Source: Phycisphaerales bacterium (GTDB lineage Bacteria > Planctomycetota > Phycisphaerae > UBA1845 > UTPLA1). Taken from it: a DNA stretch of 36,773 bases. Under the pieces are notes generated by a model. The model had not been told where the DNA came from and did not search any database. It saw nothing but the letters and a program-made list of their open reading frames with translations. The position numbers and the translations under genes are program-made. This document shows positions 24,301 through 33,339 of the stretch, piece by piece. Every line of letters starts with the position of its first letter. Position 1 is the stretch's first letter. The DNA lies in contig JAKSDK010001241.1 of assembly GCA_022360095.1 (NCBI GenBank), forward strand, positions 1 through 36,773, read 5' to 3'.

Positions 24301-26775
24301 GTTGACGCAACGATAGAATTGTTCCAGTTTGTCGAGACAGTCCTTTCGTTCTTGAAGTCGATCGCGCAGATCTGACGGTGTCATGGCACAGTTGATAGCA
24401 GCTTCGAGGCAAATCTGGGAGATTCCGAGGATGCAAACGATCGTCACCGGACAGTGAATTGCACTCACCAGGCCCTCCGCGGCCCTTAGGCTCTTTCCCA
24501 AACACGGGGCTGTGGATGTCGGAATTAGATCGTCAGGGCACTCTTCCGCGGGGGGACGTGTTGTTCCGGCACCAGGCGTCCCCCCCTGCGTCCCATGCCA
24601 TCCCGGTGCCCTAATCCCGATCCCCGGGTCCGTCTCGACAAACATCCCGTCCTCACTCACGGTCATCGGGCCATTAATAACCCAACGACCGAGGTCGTGG
24701 TCGAAGCTCCAGAGCGCGCTCTTTGCGCCCGGCGGCAACGTTTCCCCTGTGGTGGGATCGGGGAGATTCGGAAACTTAACGGGTGCCGGGTCATTGAAAT
24801 TCGTCGGCCCGTCTGTCTGTACCGTAATCACGAGGGGGAGTTCAAGCCCGGGCGGAAGTGGTCCCGGAAGTCGATCCGGCGCGACGGGAGCGATGCCCAC
24901 CATCCCCCCCGTCGTGCCGTCGTCGGCGAACAAGGATCCGGCAGGCACGGTGATCGTAACACTCTCTAGTTGCGGATTCTCATTGAGCACGGATTGCGGA
25001 AAGGCAATCGTCGTGACCTCCGAATCGCTAACAGTCTGTAGCGTGTCTGGTGCGATCAACGGCAGAAACACGTTGCCAACATTGACATCCTGGCCGGCGA
25101 TTGACGTGTAGGGCTTCCCAACAAACGGGAAATATGCGCCGGGCTCGATATCAACATTTGTTGCCGTTCGTCCGTCAATGTGAACGAAAAATTGGCCAAC
25201 GGGCGCAGGCTCCAATCGGAAGTTGCCTTGTGCATCCGTGACGGCGAACAATTCATCCTCGGCCCCATCAACCGTGATTCGAACTCCCTCCAATGGGACA
25301 TTCGTTCCACCATCGTTGAGTTCTGACGCGAATACACGCCCGCATACGGCGGTGCCCGCCAGCGTCGTCAAGGTCAACGTATCGAAGTCAAATACGCTCT
25401 GGCCACCGGCGAAACCATCGCTGTCGACGTCAACGAGATTGCCGAGATCGTCGGCAAGTCCGTCACCGTCGACAGCCACTCGGATACGCGCGCTATCGGG
25501 CAACACCTCGTCGTAGAACAGCGTGACGACGTCGCCGGAAGGATTGACGTGAATCCTTGTCGCCAGTTGCTCGCCGCCAAACGTGGCGATGATATCCGCT
25601 GCGTCGATTGAACTGGGTTCCAGGGCGTGATCAAAACGAATGATCGTCTCCCGAGTAACGGCGACGCCGTCCTCTCCATCCGCGGGAGACGTCTCGAGAA
25701 TACGCGCGGGTGATTTATCAAGCGTGAATTCCCATGAAATAGCGCTCGCATCAATAAAATCACCCTCCAGGTCGGTGAGTGCGTTCGTGAGGCGTAGTCC
25801 GTAGGGTCCGTCCAGGCCCAACGCCGGATCAAATGTGAACGATGCTGTATTGCCGCTCAGCACAGCTGCGGCGGCCGATTGAACGGCGCCGTTGGGTGAA
25901 ACGACATGAAGGAACGAGGGCGTCAGGCGCTCTGCAGAGATGGGAATATCAAAATCCAGAACAACGTTTTGGGCGGACAGTGCCCTGAGCGTCACACCGG
26001 CCGCTGGCACGCGATTGACCACGATTGGTCCTGCGCCGTCGGAAACTGGAAGCGTTCGGCCTTCAGCCTCTCGATAGGTCAGGATGTCCGCTACATTGAC
26101 ACAGCCGTCGCCGGAAACATCCGCGAGAATGTTGAAGGCCGGATCACCCGTACATCGCCCGAGGGCCGATAGAATCAACGCAGCATCGAGCGGCGTAACT
26201 TGCCCGTCACGATTTGCATCCCCCTGCAGCACTTGAAACCGAAGCACGGCCTGGCCGCCTTCTACGCCATCGCCGCTTGGAAACCCCGGGGCTTCAGGAG
26301 ATGCAATTTCACCATCGAGTGCCAGACCAGAAAGACTCGTAATCGAATAGTCGATGACAAGATCGACTCGCGCATCCACCACAGGTTGTGAGAATTCAAT
26401 CGTCAGCCTACGGGACGCCTCGTCATACGTCCCTGTCGTCTCCAGAATGCTCGACGTGCCTGCTTGGTATGCCGAGACTGCGCCGGCAGGCACCTCGACG
26501 TTAGTATCAAAATAGACATTGACGGTTGTCAGTCCGCCGCGAGCGACGACCCATTCGGCCGGATTCGGAGATACCGAAACGATGCGTGGGGGCGCTAAGC
26601 CCTCAGCCAATCCAAATAGGATCTTGCTTATCCCCGATTCCGGCCACTCGAAGAGGGCGGATTGAGCTCCCGTGTCATTCGATATCTGCCCGACATCTCG
26701 ACTGTTTGGCGGCGCAAACGCTAAGAGAAAGAGGATCAAGAACATCGTAATGAGCAATGGGATCTTGCGGCTCAC
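21322..26775 (-). CDS. Giant exported multidomain protein with dockerin and TSP3-like repeats
   Basis: The chosen start is GTG 26775 (VSRKIPLLITMFLILFLLAF), with AGGGAA 6 bases upstream; the frame stays open to 26904 but without a signal. The 1817-residue product, in order: hydrophobic export signal (1-22); Ig-like domain (about 60-180); dockerin-like pair GDANRDGQVTPLDAALIL and DVSGDGCVNVADIL (about 184-238); two Big_5-type Ig domains (about 250-480); a carboxypeptidase-regulatory-like domain with GNFRLEPAPVGQFF (about 490-560); a helical, cysteine-containing segment (about 760-960); TSP3-like calcium repeats DTDADGLDD and DTDLDGIPDGAE; an LVIVD-like beta-propeller (about 1060-1400); more Ig-like domains; a second TSP3 block with DSDGDDIPDGEEDLDGDG and similar; and a tail of IDPQLFVGDALG-type repeats. 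Probably a calcium-stiffened surface or matrix protein. First gene of its operon. Confidence 0.85.
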   Translation of the reverse strand: MSRKIPLLITMFLILFLLAFAPPNSRDVGQISNDTGAQSALFEWPESGISKILFGLAEGLAPPRIVSVSPNPAEWVVARGGLTTVNVYFDTNVEVPAGAVSAYQAGTSSILETTGTYDEASRRLTIEFSQPVVDARVDLVIDYSITSLSGLALDGEIASPEAPGFPSGDGVEGGQAVLRFQVLQGDANRDGQVTPLDAALILSALGRCTGDPAFNILADVSGDGCVNVADILTYREAEGRTLPVSDGAGPIVVNRVPAAGVTLRALSAQNVVLDFDIPISAERLTPSFLHVVSPNGAVQSAAAAVLSGNTASFTFDPALGLDGPYGLRLTNALTDLEGDFIDASAISWEFTLDKSPARILETSPADGEDGVAVTRETIIRFDHALEPSSIDAADIIATFGGEQLATRIHVNPSGDVVTLFYDEVLPDSARIRVAVDGDGLADDLGNLVDVDSDGFAGGQSVFDFDTLTLTTLAGTAVCGRVFASELNDGGTNVPLEGVRITVDGAEDELFAVTDAQGNFRLEPAPVGQFFVHIDGRTATNVDIEPGAYFPFVGKPYTSIAGQDVNVGNVFLPLIAPDTLQTVSDSEVTTIAFPQSVLNENPQLESVTITVPAGSLFADDGTTGGMVGIAPVAPDRLPGPLPPGLELPLVITVQTDGPTNFNDPAPVKFPNLPDPTTGETLPPGAKSALWSFDHDLGRWVINGPMTVSEDGMFVETDPGIGIRAPGWHGTQGGTPGAGTTRPPAEECPDDLIPTSTAPCLGKSLRAAEGLVSAIHCPVTIVCILGISQICLEAAINCAMTPSDLRDRLQERKDCLDKLEQFYRCVNGGFQFADPVLAQLEDAKQLLDQLDARFEQQESDWIAMSTLASDIVSIVGDREISELEESEVDQITAIAASIQSILDESNSELEMTSNLSDEAIDMVDDLEDLVFSPSSGEASQSFLVRLSRVNTPDDTLRFRTSDSGTFQQRLRPNRYYEILAFDPLSGTFGGFVFKSRDSGQNTTLPAIIVGAEASEDTDADGLDDVAEGIIGTDPSVADTDLDGIPDGAEIQQGTDPLDGLIVQTGIVSSVGTAGNAIDVCAIDNLVTVAHGSQGVSVFNAFNGMDPTIIARIDTPGIATAVTCARDRIAVADGPTGLAIIDVEDPPAAAIVHQIPQLVLGGAANAVAAAGDIVYVGTTAGMVASIDLRTGTVLQRLPLPSSIQDLALEADTLYALTVGRLYAIDVRNGALTRRGDAASPGSTAGGRRLRLFVGGGVGFASHRRGYNTFDLADAPQPVLVSNGQTGQFGWKQIVSNGSGLGIAAVSPNTTLDGPHHVSLYDLSMPLDSQIPIESRFITTFETPGVAMAVSLFNGLAYVADLQGGLQVVNYLAYDANGLPPVVELSASFMLDPAMAEEGQFARLTASVEDDVQVRNVEFYIDGERRVTDGAFPFELRFIVPLLSDQSTFTMRARAVDTGGNVTWTDEIIVTILPDATPPQIVNVIPRSGGFVGGAAAVAAYFDEPIDDDTIDESLSLTYAGPDGIIDTDDDVDVADGVLVLREDDQALFLEFSSALTPGVYRATVSPLISDLAGNLLGGTNSWTFTVFDVADDDDNDCIPNGLEISLGLDPTNPDSDGDDIPDGEEDLDGDGLTNCAEVLAGTDLLLQDSDGDGISDGAELEIGTDPVNADTDGDGYVDSEELEFNSDPLDPFINPFTDGSLGDALSGVLAIRNLTDPRLGVGDTTTLQIAVLNDIDPQQSFGESIGVAATVGNTIDPQLFVGDALGLTTALSNQVDPTLAEGDFVGPPASLQNLALPDPNLPFLEANSAPVVVENSTMEP

Positions 26776-27905
26776 TGACGTTCCCTTCCCACGATAAGAT
26801 GCGTGGTTTTCCTTGCAAATACGTCTTGAAGCGAAACAGCAATCTCGGCGGACGATCACCGTGAACAGGCATGCAGCCCTCAATTTGTAAGACGCAAAAA
26901 TCAAACCCTGCGCTCATAAAAAGTGCGCGCTTTTCATAATTAACAATGGAACGGCAAGTTACAGGCATAGGATACAAATGTTGACGCGTTGTTTTATTAA
27001 GAAGATAAACAGCGAAGAGCCTCGATCGTTGCACACATGTCAAGCCCAAGCCCGATGGGCTTGGCGGACAGGAAGTCATAGACAATAAGCAGCTTCAATT
27101 CTCGACAGTGCTTTCACCACAAACTTCGGGTAGCAAGATTCTGAGCCTATCAAGAATACCTTAGCCAGTGAGAACACACTCCAACAGAACCGCTTGCTGT
27201 TCCGACCAAGGTCGGGCCGGGCTGCGGCAGGAACCCTATTCGACCGCGGTTTTCTCAACTCGCATATCGCTGTCGAAGACGTCTACTAGGGCTTGAAAGT
27301 AACCGTAGCCACTTCGAATCGATTCCCTTGTTGCCGCGAGGAATTCGATTCCATGCTCCATATTGCTCTGGCGTCATCTAAGGGCCCGCACTTACAAGGC
27401 GGGCATCGCAACCCACACGATGATGTATTGATTCTATAGCACGAAGTCAGACCGCTGGTGTCGCCGCCATCAAAAAGCCTATGGTTTGGCAGCATCATGT
27501 TTAAGCGATCACGTTGCAATTGATGTGTCGGATCCCGATCTCACTAAACTAGGCTTCCAAGCTGGGGCCAAAATCCAATCACGGGGTCTGATAACCAATG
27601 GCTCCTTTCGGGTCGAAAAGAGCCATTAAACATGGCATTGCCATAGCCATGTCGTTCAAGCAAGCTTCAACCTCAATCGATCTCGTCGAATCTCCGACAA
27701 GCAATTTGGGCCGGTACTTCTTTGATGACCTCAGCGGGTTCGACGCGGATCGTCCAGGGTCTTCGCAAAACTCGACGAACATGGCCGAAATCTTTCTCAG
27801 GATAAAGGTAGAGAGAAACTTCGGTGCTCTTTATCGCCGGATTGTGACATCGTCAAGAAATCTTGGCACGATCGATGCCTTAGTGACGAGAGGGTTCGAA
27901 CGCAA
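26776..27905. other. 1.1-kb non-coding stretch with several hairpins
   Basis: Lies between divergent operons. The short open frames here have no ribosome binding site or recognisable protein. Seen: CAAGCCCA/TGGGCTTG (27041-27063), GCCCGC/GCGGGC (27384-27404), a long two-part hairpin (27597-27627) and CATGGC/GCCATG (27631-27651). The base composition is more AT-rich than the flanking genes at its left end (26880-27010), where promoters for the leftward giant gene may lie. Confidence 0.55.
27597..27627 (+). ncRNA. Two-part hairpin, possible structured RNA or leader
   Basis: AATGGCTC (27597-27604) pairs with GAGCCATT (27620-27627). Inside it TTTCG (27606-27610) pairs with CGAAA (27614-27618) around a GGT loop, with one C-A mismatch between the stems. 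A second short hairpin follows within 4 bases. Nearly perfect pairing in otherwise gene-free DNA suggests a folded RNA or an operator; neither is proven. Confidence 0.3.
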
Positions 27906-30900
27906 ATGCCGACCACGACATCCGCTGCTCATTGCTTTAATTCCGACTCATCAGCTATGTTTCGTCCATGGCGGTCCTCGGCCGTCGTAGTCGTAATTTG
28001 CGCTTTGCCGTTGCTGCTCCTCGGGGTTGGTTTTTCTGAATCGACTGAGACGGACGGCGAAGTGTTACGGAGAAGCTTCGCTCATGCGGCGTTGCAATGG
28101 ACGGCTGCGTGCGCGGCTGCCCTCGTCGCACTCCTAACCCTTGTTCGGTATCGTTTGACCAAGGAGTCTTCTGTCGTCGTCATTGGCGTCGCGTTGGCCT
28201 GCGCAGGAGTCACGGATGCATTCCACACCTTTGCGGTCCCTATCGTAAACACTCACGTTGGTGACCTAATCCCCATCGCGTGGGCCATCTTTCGAATATC
28301 TAGCGGAATGATGCTGTTGATTGGTGTCGGCATGGTCGTTCTGTGGCCCCGCGTTTCAACAAGAACATGCACTGCCATTGTCGTCGGTACATGCCTTTGT
28401 TTCGTTGCCGTGTCCTACCTCGTCGTCCGCGCGTGCGCATCATCGACGCCGCTGCCTCAGGCGTTGTTTCCAGACGCGATGATCAAACGGCCGTATGATC
28501 TCTATGCCCTCATCCCATACACCATCTGCGGCTTCGTCGTTTTTCCAGGCTATGTGCGACGACACCGGACGATCTTTGCATACTCGTTGATGTTTTCGTT
28601 GATCCCGCATGCCGCCGCTCAGCTCTACATGTCGTTTGGATCATTCAAGCTTTATGACGCGTCCTTCAATATCGCCTACGGGCTTAGGGCTCTTGCCTAT
28701 GTGATTCCTGCTGTCGCTCTTTTGGCGGAGTTTTTTCAGGGCTATCGCAGTTGGCTTCACACCGAGCAACTGAAGCCCAACGAAGAGTTACTGCGTACCA
28801 GGAGCAGGGTCGGCAAGCAACCGGTCCGTGTGCTAGGTCACAATGATGCCCAGGCTGCATTGCGAGAATCGGAGTCCCGGACTCGAGCGGTCTTCGAATC
28901 AATCGTTGATGCCATCATTACGATCGACGAACGCGGTACGATCGAATCGATCAATCCGGCGGCCAGACGCATCTTCGGCTACAGCGATGAGGAACTGGAG
29001 GGGCAGAACGTTCGAATGCTGATGCCCTCGCCGGATCGAGATCAACATGACTCGTACCTCAAGAATTACTTGGACACGGGCGACAAGAAAGTCATCGGCA
29101 TCGGCCGGGAAGTCGTGGGCATGCGTCGGGACGGCTCAACTTTCCCTATGGAGCTGTCGGTCAGCGAAGCTTCGCAGGACGGACGGCGGATCTTCACGGG
29201 CATCGTCCGCGACATCACGGAACGCAAACAGGCGGAAAAGGCTCTGCGCGAATCCGAATCTCGGACTCGCGCCGTTTTTGAATCGATTGTGGACGCGATC
29301 ATCACGATCGATGAGCGCGGAACGATCGAATCGATCAATCCGGCAGCCAGACGCATTTTCGGCTACGGCGAAGAGGAATTGGTTGGGCAGAATGTCCGCA
29401 TGCTGATGCCGGCGCCCGATCGCGATCAGCATGATTCATATCTCAAAAACTACTTGAGCACAGGCAACAATAAAGTCATCGGTATCGGCCGGGAAGTCGT
29501 GGGCATGCGTCGGGGCGGCTCGACCTTCCCGATGGAGCTGGCGGTCAGCGAAGCCTCACAGGACGGACGGCGGATCTTCACGGGCATCGTTCGCGACATC
29601 ACGGAACGCAAACAGGCGGAAGAAGCGCTTCGGGAAAGTGCTGTGAAGCTCCAGGCACGTACGGTTGAATTAGAGTTTGCGAGACATCAGCTCGAAGCAG
29701 CCGCAGATTTTGCGTCGGCTTTAAACCGCGCAACGCCGGAAGAGATCTACCGATCCGCCTTGGAATGTATTCTGAAGAGGGCGGAAATTCCTTTTGTCGC
29801 CATCTATGCACAGGAATCCGCCGCCATCGTTGCCAAATGCGCGGTCGGAATTGATTCGACGCTACAGACGGATCCTTTGGTGGCGGATGGGCTACCTGCG
29901 GAGGTGATGCGTGAATGCACGATGCGCCGTGTCAAGGGTCCATTCGATTCAGAACGGTTGGTTCTACACATCGGTCTTGGCGACATTGCGCTGCATGAGA
30001 TCGTCGGATGGCCCATTGTGTTCCACGGACAGGGAATCGGAGCATTGATCACGGTCCATATCGCTCCAATGTCAGAGGATGTGAGAGAATTCATCGAAGC
30101 CGCCATGGAGCAACTTGCAGTGCGAATGCACAACTTCGCCACCGAGCAACAGCGTGAGAAACTGTTGAATGATGTTCGAGAGCGATCCGTCGCGCTAAAG
30201 AAGGCCAAACGGGAGGCGGAACAGGCGAGCAATGTGAAAAGTGAATTCCTCGCAAACATGTCCCACGAATTGCGAACGCCGATGAACTCCATCATCGGAT
30301 TCACCAATCGGTTGCTCAAGAAACTCTGTGAATCACTCTCGGAACGCGATCTTGATGCACTACAGACGGTTGACCGCAACGCCAAACATCTGCTTGGATT
30401 GATCAACGATATTCTCGATCTGTCGAAAATCGAAGCCGGCAAGATGGACCTTGAAAAATCTCGATTCGATCTGGCATCCTGCGTCCGCGAGGTTGTCGCG
30501 CAGACTGAATCGCTGCTTGACGTCAAGCCATTGGAGATGAAATTGACGGATGTTGAGGAGCCGTTTTCTATCTTCGCGGATCAAACCAAGGTCAGGCAAA
30601 TCATCACCAACCTGGTATCCAACGCGATCAAATACACAGACGAGGGGATCATCAGCGTTTCGGTCTGCACCACGTCCGATGAAGAACTGGGACCGGTTGC
30701 ACGCTTGGTAGTCAAGGATACAGGTGTAGGAATCAAGCCGGAAGACCAAGCCAGGCTGTTCCAGAAATTCACACAGGTTGATCAAAGCGCCACACGCAAA
30801 ATCGGCGGGACGGGACTGGGCTTAGTCATTACCGCAAAATACGTCATGATGCACGGCGGGCGGATCGACGTGGAAAGCGAATTCGGCAAGGGAAGCGAGT

Positions 30901-31055
30901 TCATCGTGCTGCTTCCTTTGGTTGATACGGCCGAACTTGTCGAGAACACCGACAGGCCGGAGCCCGGTGATGAAACAGAGTCGAACAACGTTGACACCGC
31001 AATCCTTACATCGCCTCGAAACGATGCTGAGATTCCAGCGGAGGCAGCGCGATGA
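27906..31055 (+). CDS. Membrane histidine kinase with tandem FixL-like PAS domains
   Basis: ATG 27906 has GAGAGGG 11 bases upstream; a second ATG at 27957 has none. In the 1049-residue protein the first 290 residues hold about seven transmembrane helices, a MASE-type input module. PAS domains follow at 318-445 and 446-573, 92% identical in protein sequence. Both have the FixL pattern DRDQHDSYLKNY, then VIGIGREVVGMRR, STFPMEL: His381/His509 align with the haem-ligand His200 of Bradyrhizobium FixL and Arg401/Arg529 with its oxygen-binding Arg220. Oxygen or another gas is thus a likely signal, though haem binding is inferred. A GAF-like domain (about 590-745) precedes HisKA with His787 ([10 protein letters not shown]) and an ATPase domain ([26 protein letters not shown]). 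It has no receiver; its stop overlaps the response regulator start (ATGA). Confidence 0.92.
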   Translation: MPTTTSAAHCFNSDSSAMFRPWRSSAVVVVICALPLLLLGVGFSESTETDGEVLRRSFAHAALQWTAACAAALVALLTLVRYRLTKESSVVVIGVALACAGVTDAFHTFAVPIVNTHVGDLIPIAWAIFRISSGMMLLIGVGMVVLWPRVSTRTCTAIVVGTCLCFVAVSYLVVRACASSTPLPQALFPDAMIKRPYDLYALIPYTICGFVVFPGYVRRHRTIFAYSLMFSLIPHAAAQLYMSFGSFKLYDASFNIAYGLRALAYVIPAVALLAEFFQGYRSWLHTEQLKPNEELLRTRSRVGKQPVRVLGHNDAQAALRESESRTRAVFESIVDAIITIDERGTIESINPAARRIFGYSDEELEGQNVRMLMPSPDRDQHDSYLKNYLDTGDKKVIGIGREVVGMRRDGSTFPMELSVSEASQDGRRIFTGIVRDITERKQAEKALRESESRTRAVFESIVDAIITIDERGTIESINPAARRIFGYGEEELVGQNVRMLMPAPDRDQHDSYLKNYLSTGNNKVIGIGREVVGMRRGGSTFPMELAVSEASQDGRRIFTGIVRDITERKQAEEALRESAVKLQARTVELEFARHQLEAAADFASALNRATPEEIYRSALECILKRAEIPFVAIYAQESAAIVAKCAVGIDSTLQTDPLVADGLPAEVMRECTMRRVKGPFDSERLVLHIGLGDIALHEIVGWPIVFHGQGIGALITVHIAPMSEDVREFIEAAMEQLAVRMHNFATEQQREKLLNDVRERSVALKKAKREAEQASNVKSEFLANMSHELRTPMNSIIGFTNRLLKKLCESLSERDLDALQTVDRNAKHLLGLINDILDLSKIEAGKMDLEKSRFDLASCVREVVAQTESLLDVKPLEMKLTDVEEPFSIFADQTKVRQIITNLVSNAIKYTDEGIISVSVCTTSDEELGPVARLVVKDTGVGIKPEDQARLFQKFTQVDQSATRKIGGTGLGLVITAKYVMMHGGRIDVESEFGKGSEFIVLLPLVDTAELVENTDRPEPGDETESNNVDTAILTSPRNDAEIPAEAAR
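28857..29624 (+). repeat. Tandem 384-bp duplication encoding the two PAS domains
   Basis: Unit 1 is 28857-29240 and unit 2 is 29241-29624, in frame and 128 codons each. By eye, the first part differs at many third positions (roughly 77% identity) while the last 150 bases are much closer (about 92%). Protein identity stays about 92% throughout. This suggests an older duplication kept similar by selection, with more recent gene conversion at the 3' end. Confidence 0.85.
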
Positions 31056-31429
31056 ATCATCGTATCCTCGTGGTTGAAGACAACCCCGACAACATGAAGC
31101 TTGTGACCTGGCTGTTGGAGGACGAAGGATGGGCCTTCGAATGTGCTCCGACGGCAGAAGAAGGTCTGGCACAAGTGCAAGCAAAAACATTCGACGTGGT
31201 CTTGATGGATATCTCATTGCCTGGCATGAACGGTGATGAGGCGACAAGGCTGCTTCGCCAGGACCCAAAGCATGAAACGCTCCCAATCATCGCGCTGACG
31301 GCCCACGCGGTGGCGGGAGAACGCGAGAAAATTCTCGCGTCCGGTGTGACGGCGCTCGTGACAAAGCCGATTGACGAACACATGCTCGTGACGATGATCA
31401 AACAGGCCTTGAATGGATGTGGGGGATAA
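31052..31429 (+). CDS. Single-domain response regulator (CheY/DivK-like)
   Basis: The 125-residue protein is a lone receiver domain: acidic pocket ED at 9-10 (LVVEDN), phosphoacceptor Asp53 ([13 protein letters not shown]), switch Thr83 (IIALTAHA) and Lys105 (VTKPID). There is no output domain, so it acts by protein contact or as a phosphate shuttle. The ALTAHA/GMNGDEA pattern is typical of DivK-like regulators next to hybrid kinases. Its ATG overlaps the stop of the histidine kinase (ATGA), and its TAA is one base before the best start of the next gene, so all three are made together. It probably relays phosphate from the membrane kinase, which lacks a receiver, towards the hybrid kinase or another phosphotransfer protein outside the window. 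Confidence 0.92.
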   Translation: MNHRILVVEDNPDNMKLVTWLLEDEGWAFECAPTAEEGLAQVQAKTFDVVLMDISLPGMNGDEATRLLRQDPKHETLPIIALTAHAVAGEREKILASGVTALVTKPIDEHMLVTMIKQALNGCGG

Positions 31430-31430
31430 C

Positions 31431-33077
31431 ATGGCTAGAGTACTGGTCGTTGACGACATGGTGGATAACGTCAAGTTGCTTGCATACAACTTGACGGACG
31501 AAGGATATGAGGTCGTGACCGCCTATAACGGAGAGCAGGCATTAGAAGCCGTGCGCACTGAGCAGCCGGATGTTATTCTCCTGGATATTGTAATGCCTGA
31601 CATCAGCGGTTTGGACGTGTGTCGCGAAATCAAGAACGACTCCAAGTTGGGACACATTCCGATTATTCTGGTGTCTGCGAAAGACACGGATGAGGACATT
31701 ATTCGAGGTCTGGATTGCGGTGCCCAGGATTATATCGTCAAGCCGATCGTATGGCCGATCGCCGCCGCGCGCATTCGCTCCGCCTTGCGCATCAAAGTTG
31801 CCCACGACACGATCGAGGAAATCAATCGGCAACTGGAAAAGGCGAAGGTCGACGCGGAGTCCGCAACGAGAACCAAAGACAAGTTCCTGGCCAACATGAG
31901 CCACGAACTTCGCACACCCATGACCGCCATCATTGGATATGCGGAAAAGCTGCTTGATGTCGGTCTCTCGTCGTCCAACCGCCTCGACGCGATTCATACC
32001 ATCCGGCGAAACGGGGATTACTTGCTCGTTCTTCTTAACGACATTCTTGATCTCTCAAAGATCGAGGCGCAGAAGCTCCAGGTCGAAAGGGTACCGTGTT
32101 CACCCATTGAAGCGCTCGCGCATGTGCAGTCGCTCATGCTGACCAAAGCTGAAGAAAAATCCGTTGCTTTCCGCATTGTGTTTGAGAGCGACATCCCGGA
32201 ATCAATGGTTTCGGATCCGATCCGCCTGCGGCAGATCCTGATCAATCTCGTCAGCAACGCCATCAAATTTACCGAGCGCGGCGAAGTGCGAATGATCGTT
32301 CGAGTCGTCGATTCACAAGGGTCGCCTAATGACGAAAATGATTCTCTTGTCCAATTTGATGTCATCGACACCGGCATCGGACTGACGGAATCTCAATCTC
32401 ATAGATTATTTCGGGGCTTCAGCCAGGCGGACGATTCTACAACGCGGCGATTCGGAGGAACCGGGCTCGGGCTTATCATAAGCCGACAGTTAGCGCGAAT
32501 GATGGGCGGGGAAGTCGAGCTGTTGGAATCCGCGCCCGGCAAGGGGTCCGTCTTTCGCGCAACGCTCCCCACCGGCCCGCTCAAAGATGTGCGCAGGATC
32601 AAGAATCCCAATCTAGCCGTCAAAACGCTTGAGCCTGCGCAACGCCCGACGTTCAGTGGCAAGGAGTTGCCTTTTCGCATCTTGTTGGTGGATGACAGTG
32701 TGGACATTCAAAGGCTCGTATCGTATTTCCTCGGACACGCCGGCGCAAGGGTCACCGTTGTGGACAACGGCGCAAAGGGAGTTGACGCGGCCCTGGATGC
32801 CGCGAGTTCCGACGATCCGTTCGACGCCGTCGTCATGGACATGCAGATGCCGGTGATGGACGGTTACCAGGCGGTGACGGAACTACGGTCCCAGGGTTAT
32901 GAGAAGCCGATCATCGCGCTGACGGCCAACGCCATGAAAACGGATCGTGAACGGTGCATGCGAATCGGATGCACCGATTTCTTGAGCAAGCCCGTAAATC
33001 GACGCGCTTTGATTGAAGCGATCCAAAAACACGCCAAAGCGTCCGGAACGGAGGCAAATGCCAGCGCTGGTTTCTAG
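31431..33077 (+). CDS. Soluble hybrid histidine kinase, REC-HisKA-HATPase-REC
   Basis: Start ATG 31431 (MARVLVVDD) has GGGGGA 4-5 bases upstream; an ATG at 31413 inside the preceding gene is possible but less well placed. In the 548-residue protein the N-terminal receiver has Asp52 ([13 protein letters not shown]). A short coiled coil leads to HisKA with His158 ([14 protein letters not shown]) and an ATPase domain with [15 protein letters not shown] and [11 protein letters not shown] second receiver at about 415-540 has Asp470 ([12 protein letters not shown]) and a Lys in LSKPVN. All phospho-residues are present. There is no membrane segment or PAS domain, so its input is its own N-terminal receiver: it is probably switched by phosphate from the upstream kinase, making a multi-step relay. 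No DNA-binding output is in the operon. Confidence 0.92.
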   Translation: MARVLVVDDMVDNVKLLAYNLTDEGYEVVTAYNGEQALEAVRTEQPDVILLDIVMPDISGLDVCREIKNDSKLGHIPIILVSAKDTDEDIIRGLDCGAQDYIVKPIVWPIAAARIRSALRIKVAHDTIEEINRQLEKAKVDAESATRTKDKFLANMSHELRTPMTAIIGYAEKLLDVGLSSSNRLDAIHTIRRNGDYLLVLLNDILDLSKIEAQKLQVERVPCSPIEALAHVQSLMLTKAEEKSVAFRIVFESDIPESMVSDPIRLRQILINLVSNAIKFTERGEVRMIVRVVDSQGSPNDENDSLVQFDVIDTGIGLTESQSHRLFRGFSQADDSTTRRFGGTGLGLIISRQLARMMGGEVELLESAPGKGSVFRATLPTGPLKDVRRIKNPNLAVKTLEPAQRPTFSGKELPFRILLVDDSVDIQRLVSYFLGHAGARVTVVDNGAKGVDAALDAASSDDPFDAVVMDMQMPVMDGYQAVTELRSQGYEKPIIALTANAMKTDRERCMRIGCTDFLSKPVNRRALIEAIQKHAKASGTEANASAGF

Positions 33078-33182
33078 CCATCGGCGACTGCGAGCATTGC
33101 CTACGCCAACGGCGTTTCGGCCTTCAGCCTGGCCTTGCCGCGCAGCGGCTAACCTGGGAAGTGGAACCCATCGAAGAACACA

Positions 33183-33213
33183 ATCAGAGCCCCGACCGTG
33201 AGGGAGGGGTGGG
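33183..33213 (+). repeat. Dispersed 31-bp repeat, copy 1
   Basis: Consensus ATCAGAGCCSCGMCCGTGAG followed by GRAGSGGTGGG. This copy reads left to right; the second copy at 33309-33339 is inverted, with about five differences in 31 bases. The 95-base interval between them could be looped out in RNA or DNA. Confidence 0.6.
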
Positions 33214-33308
33214 CACACGAAGGAAAGGGATCGTCGAATGGAGACATGAGACCGACCCGGAACGGCTGCGAATCACACTCGGTTCGGGCGCGACCTTTGC
33301 AACGAATA

Positions 33309-33339
33309 CCCACCGCTTCCTCACGGGCGCGGCTCTGAT
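33309..33339 (-). repeat. Dispersed 31-bp repeat, copy 2 (inverted)
   Basis: Reverse complement of copy 1 at 33183-33213 with about five mismatches. The conserved core is ATCAGAGCC and CCGTGAGG. It is preceded on the plus strand by a CACCGCTTCC segment that belongs to the same repeat. Confidence 0.6.

Noticed and set aside
27885..27905. GGTTCGAAC word resembling a tRNA T-loop
   Set aside because: The flanking bases do not form a T-stem and no D-arm, anticodon arm or acceptor stem is found around it.
27598..27990. Plus-strand 130-codon open frame before the sensor kinase
   Set aside because: Starts inside a hairpin, has no ribosome binding site and overlaps the kinase start in another frame; its sequence looks random.
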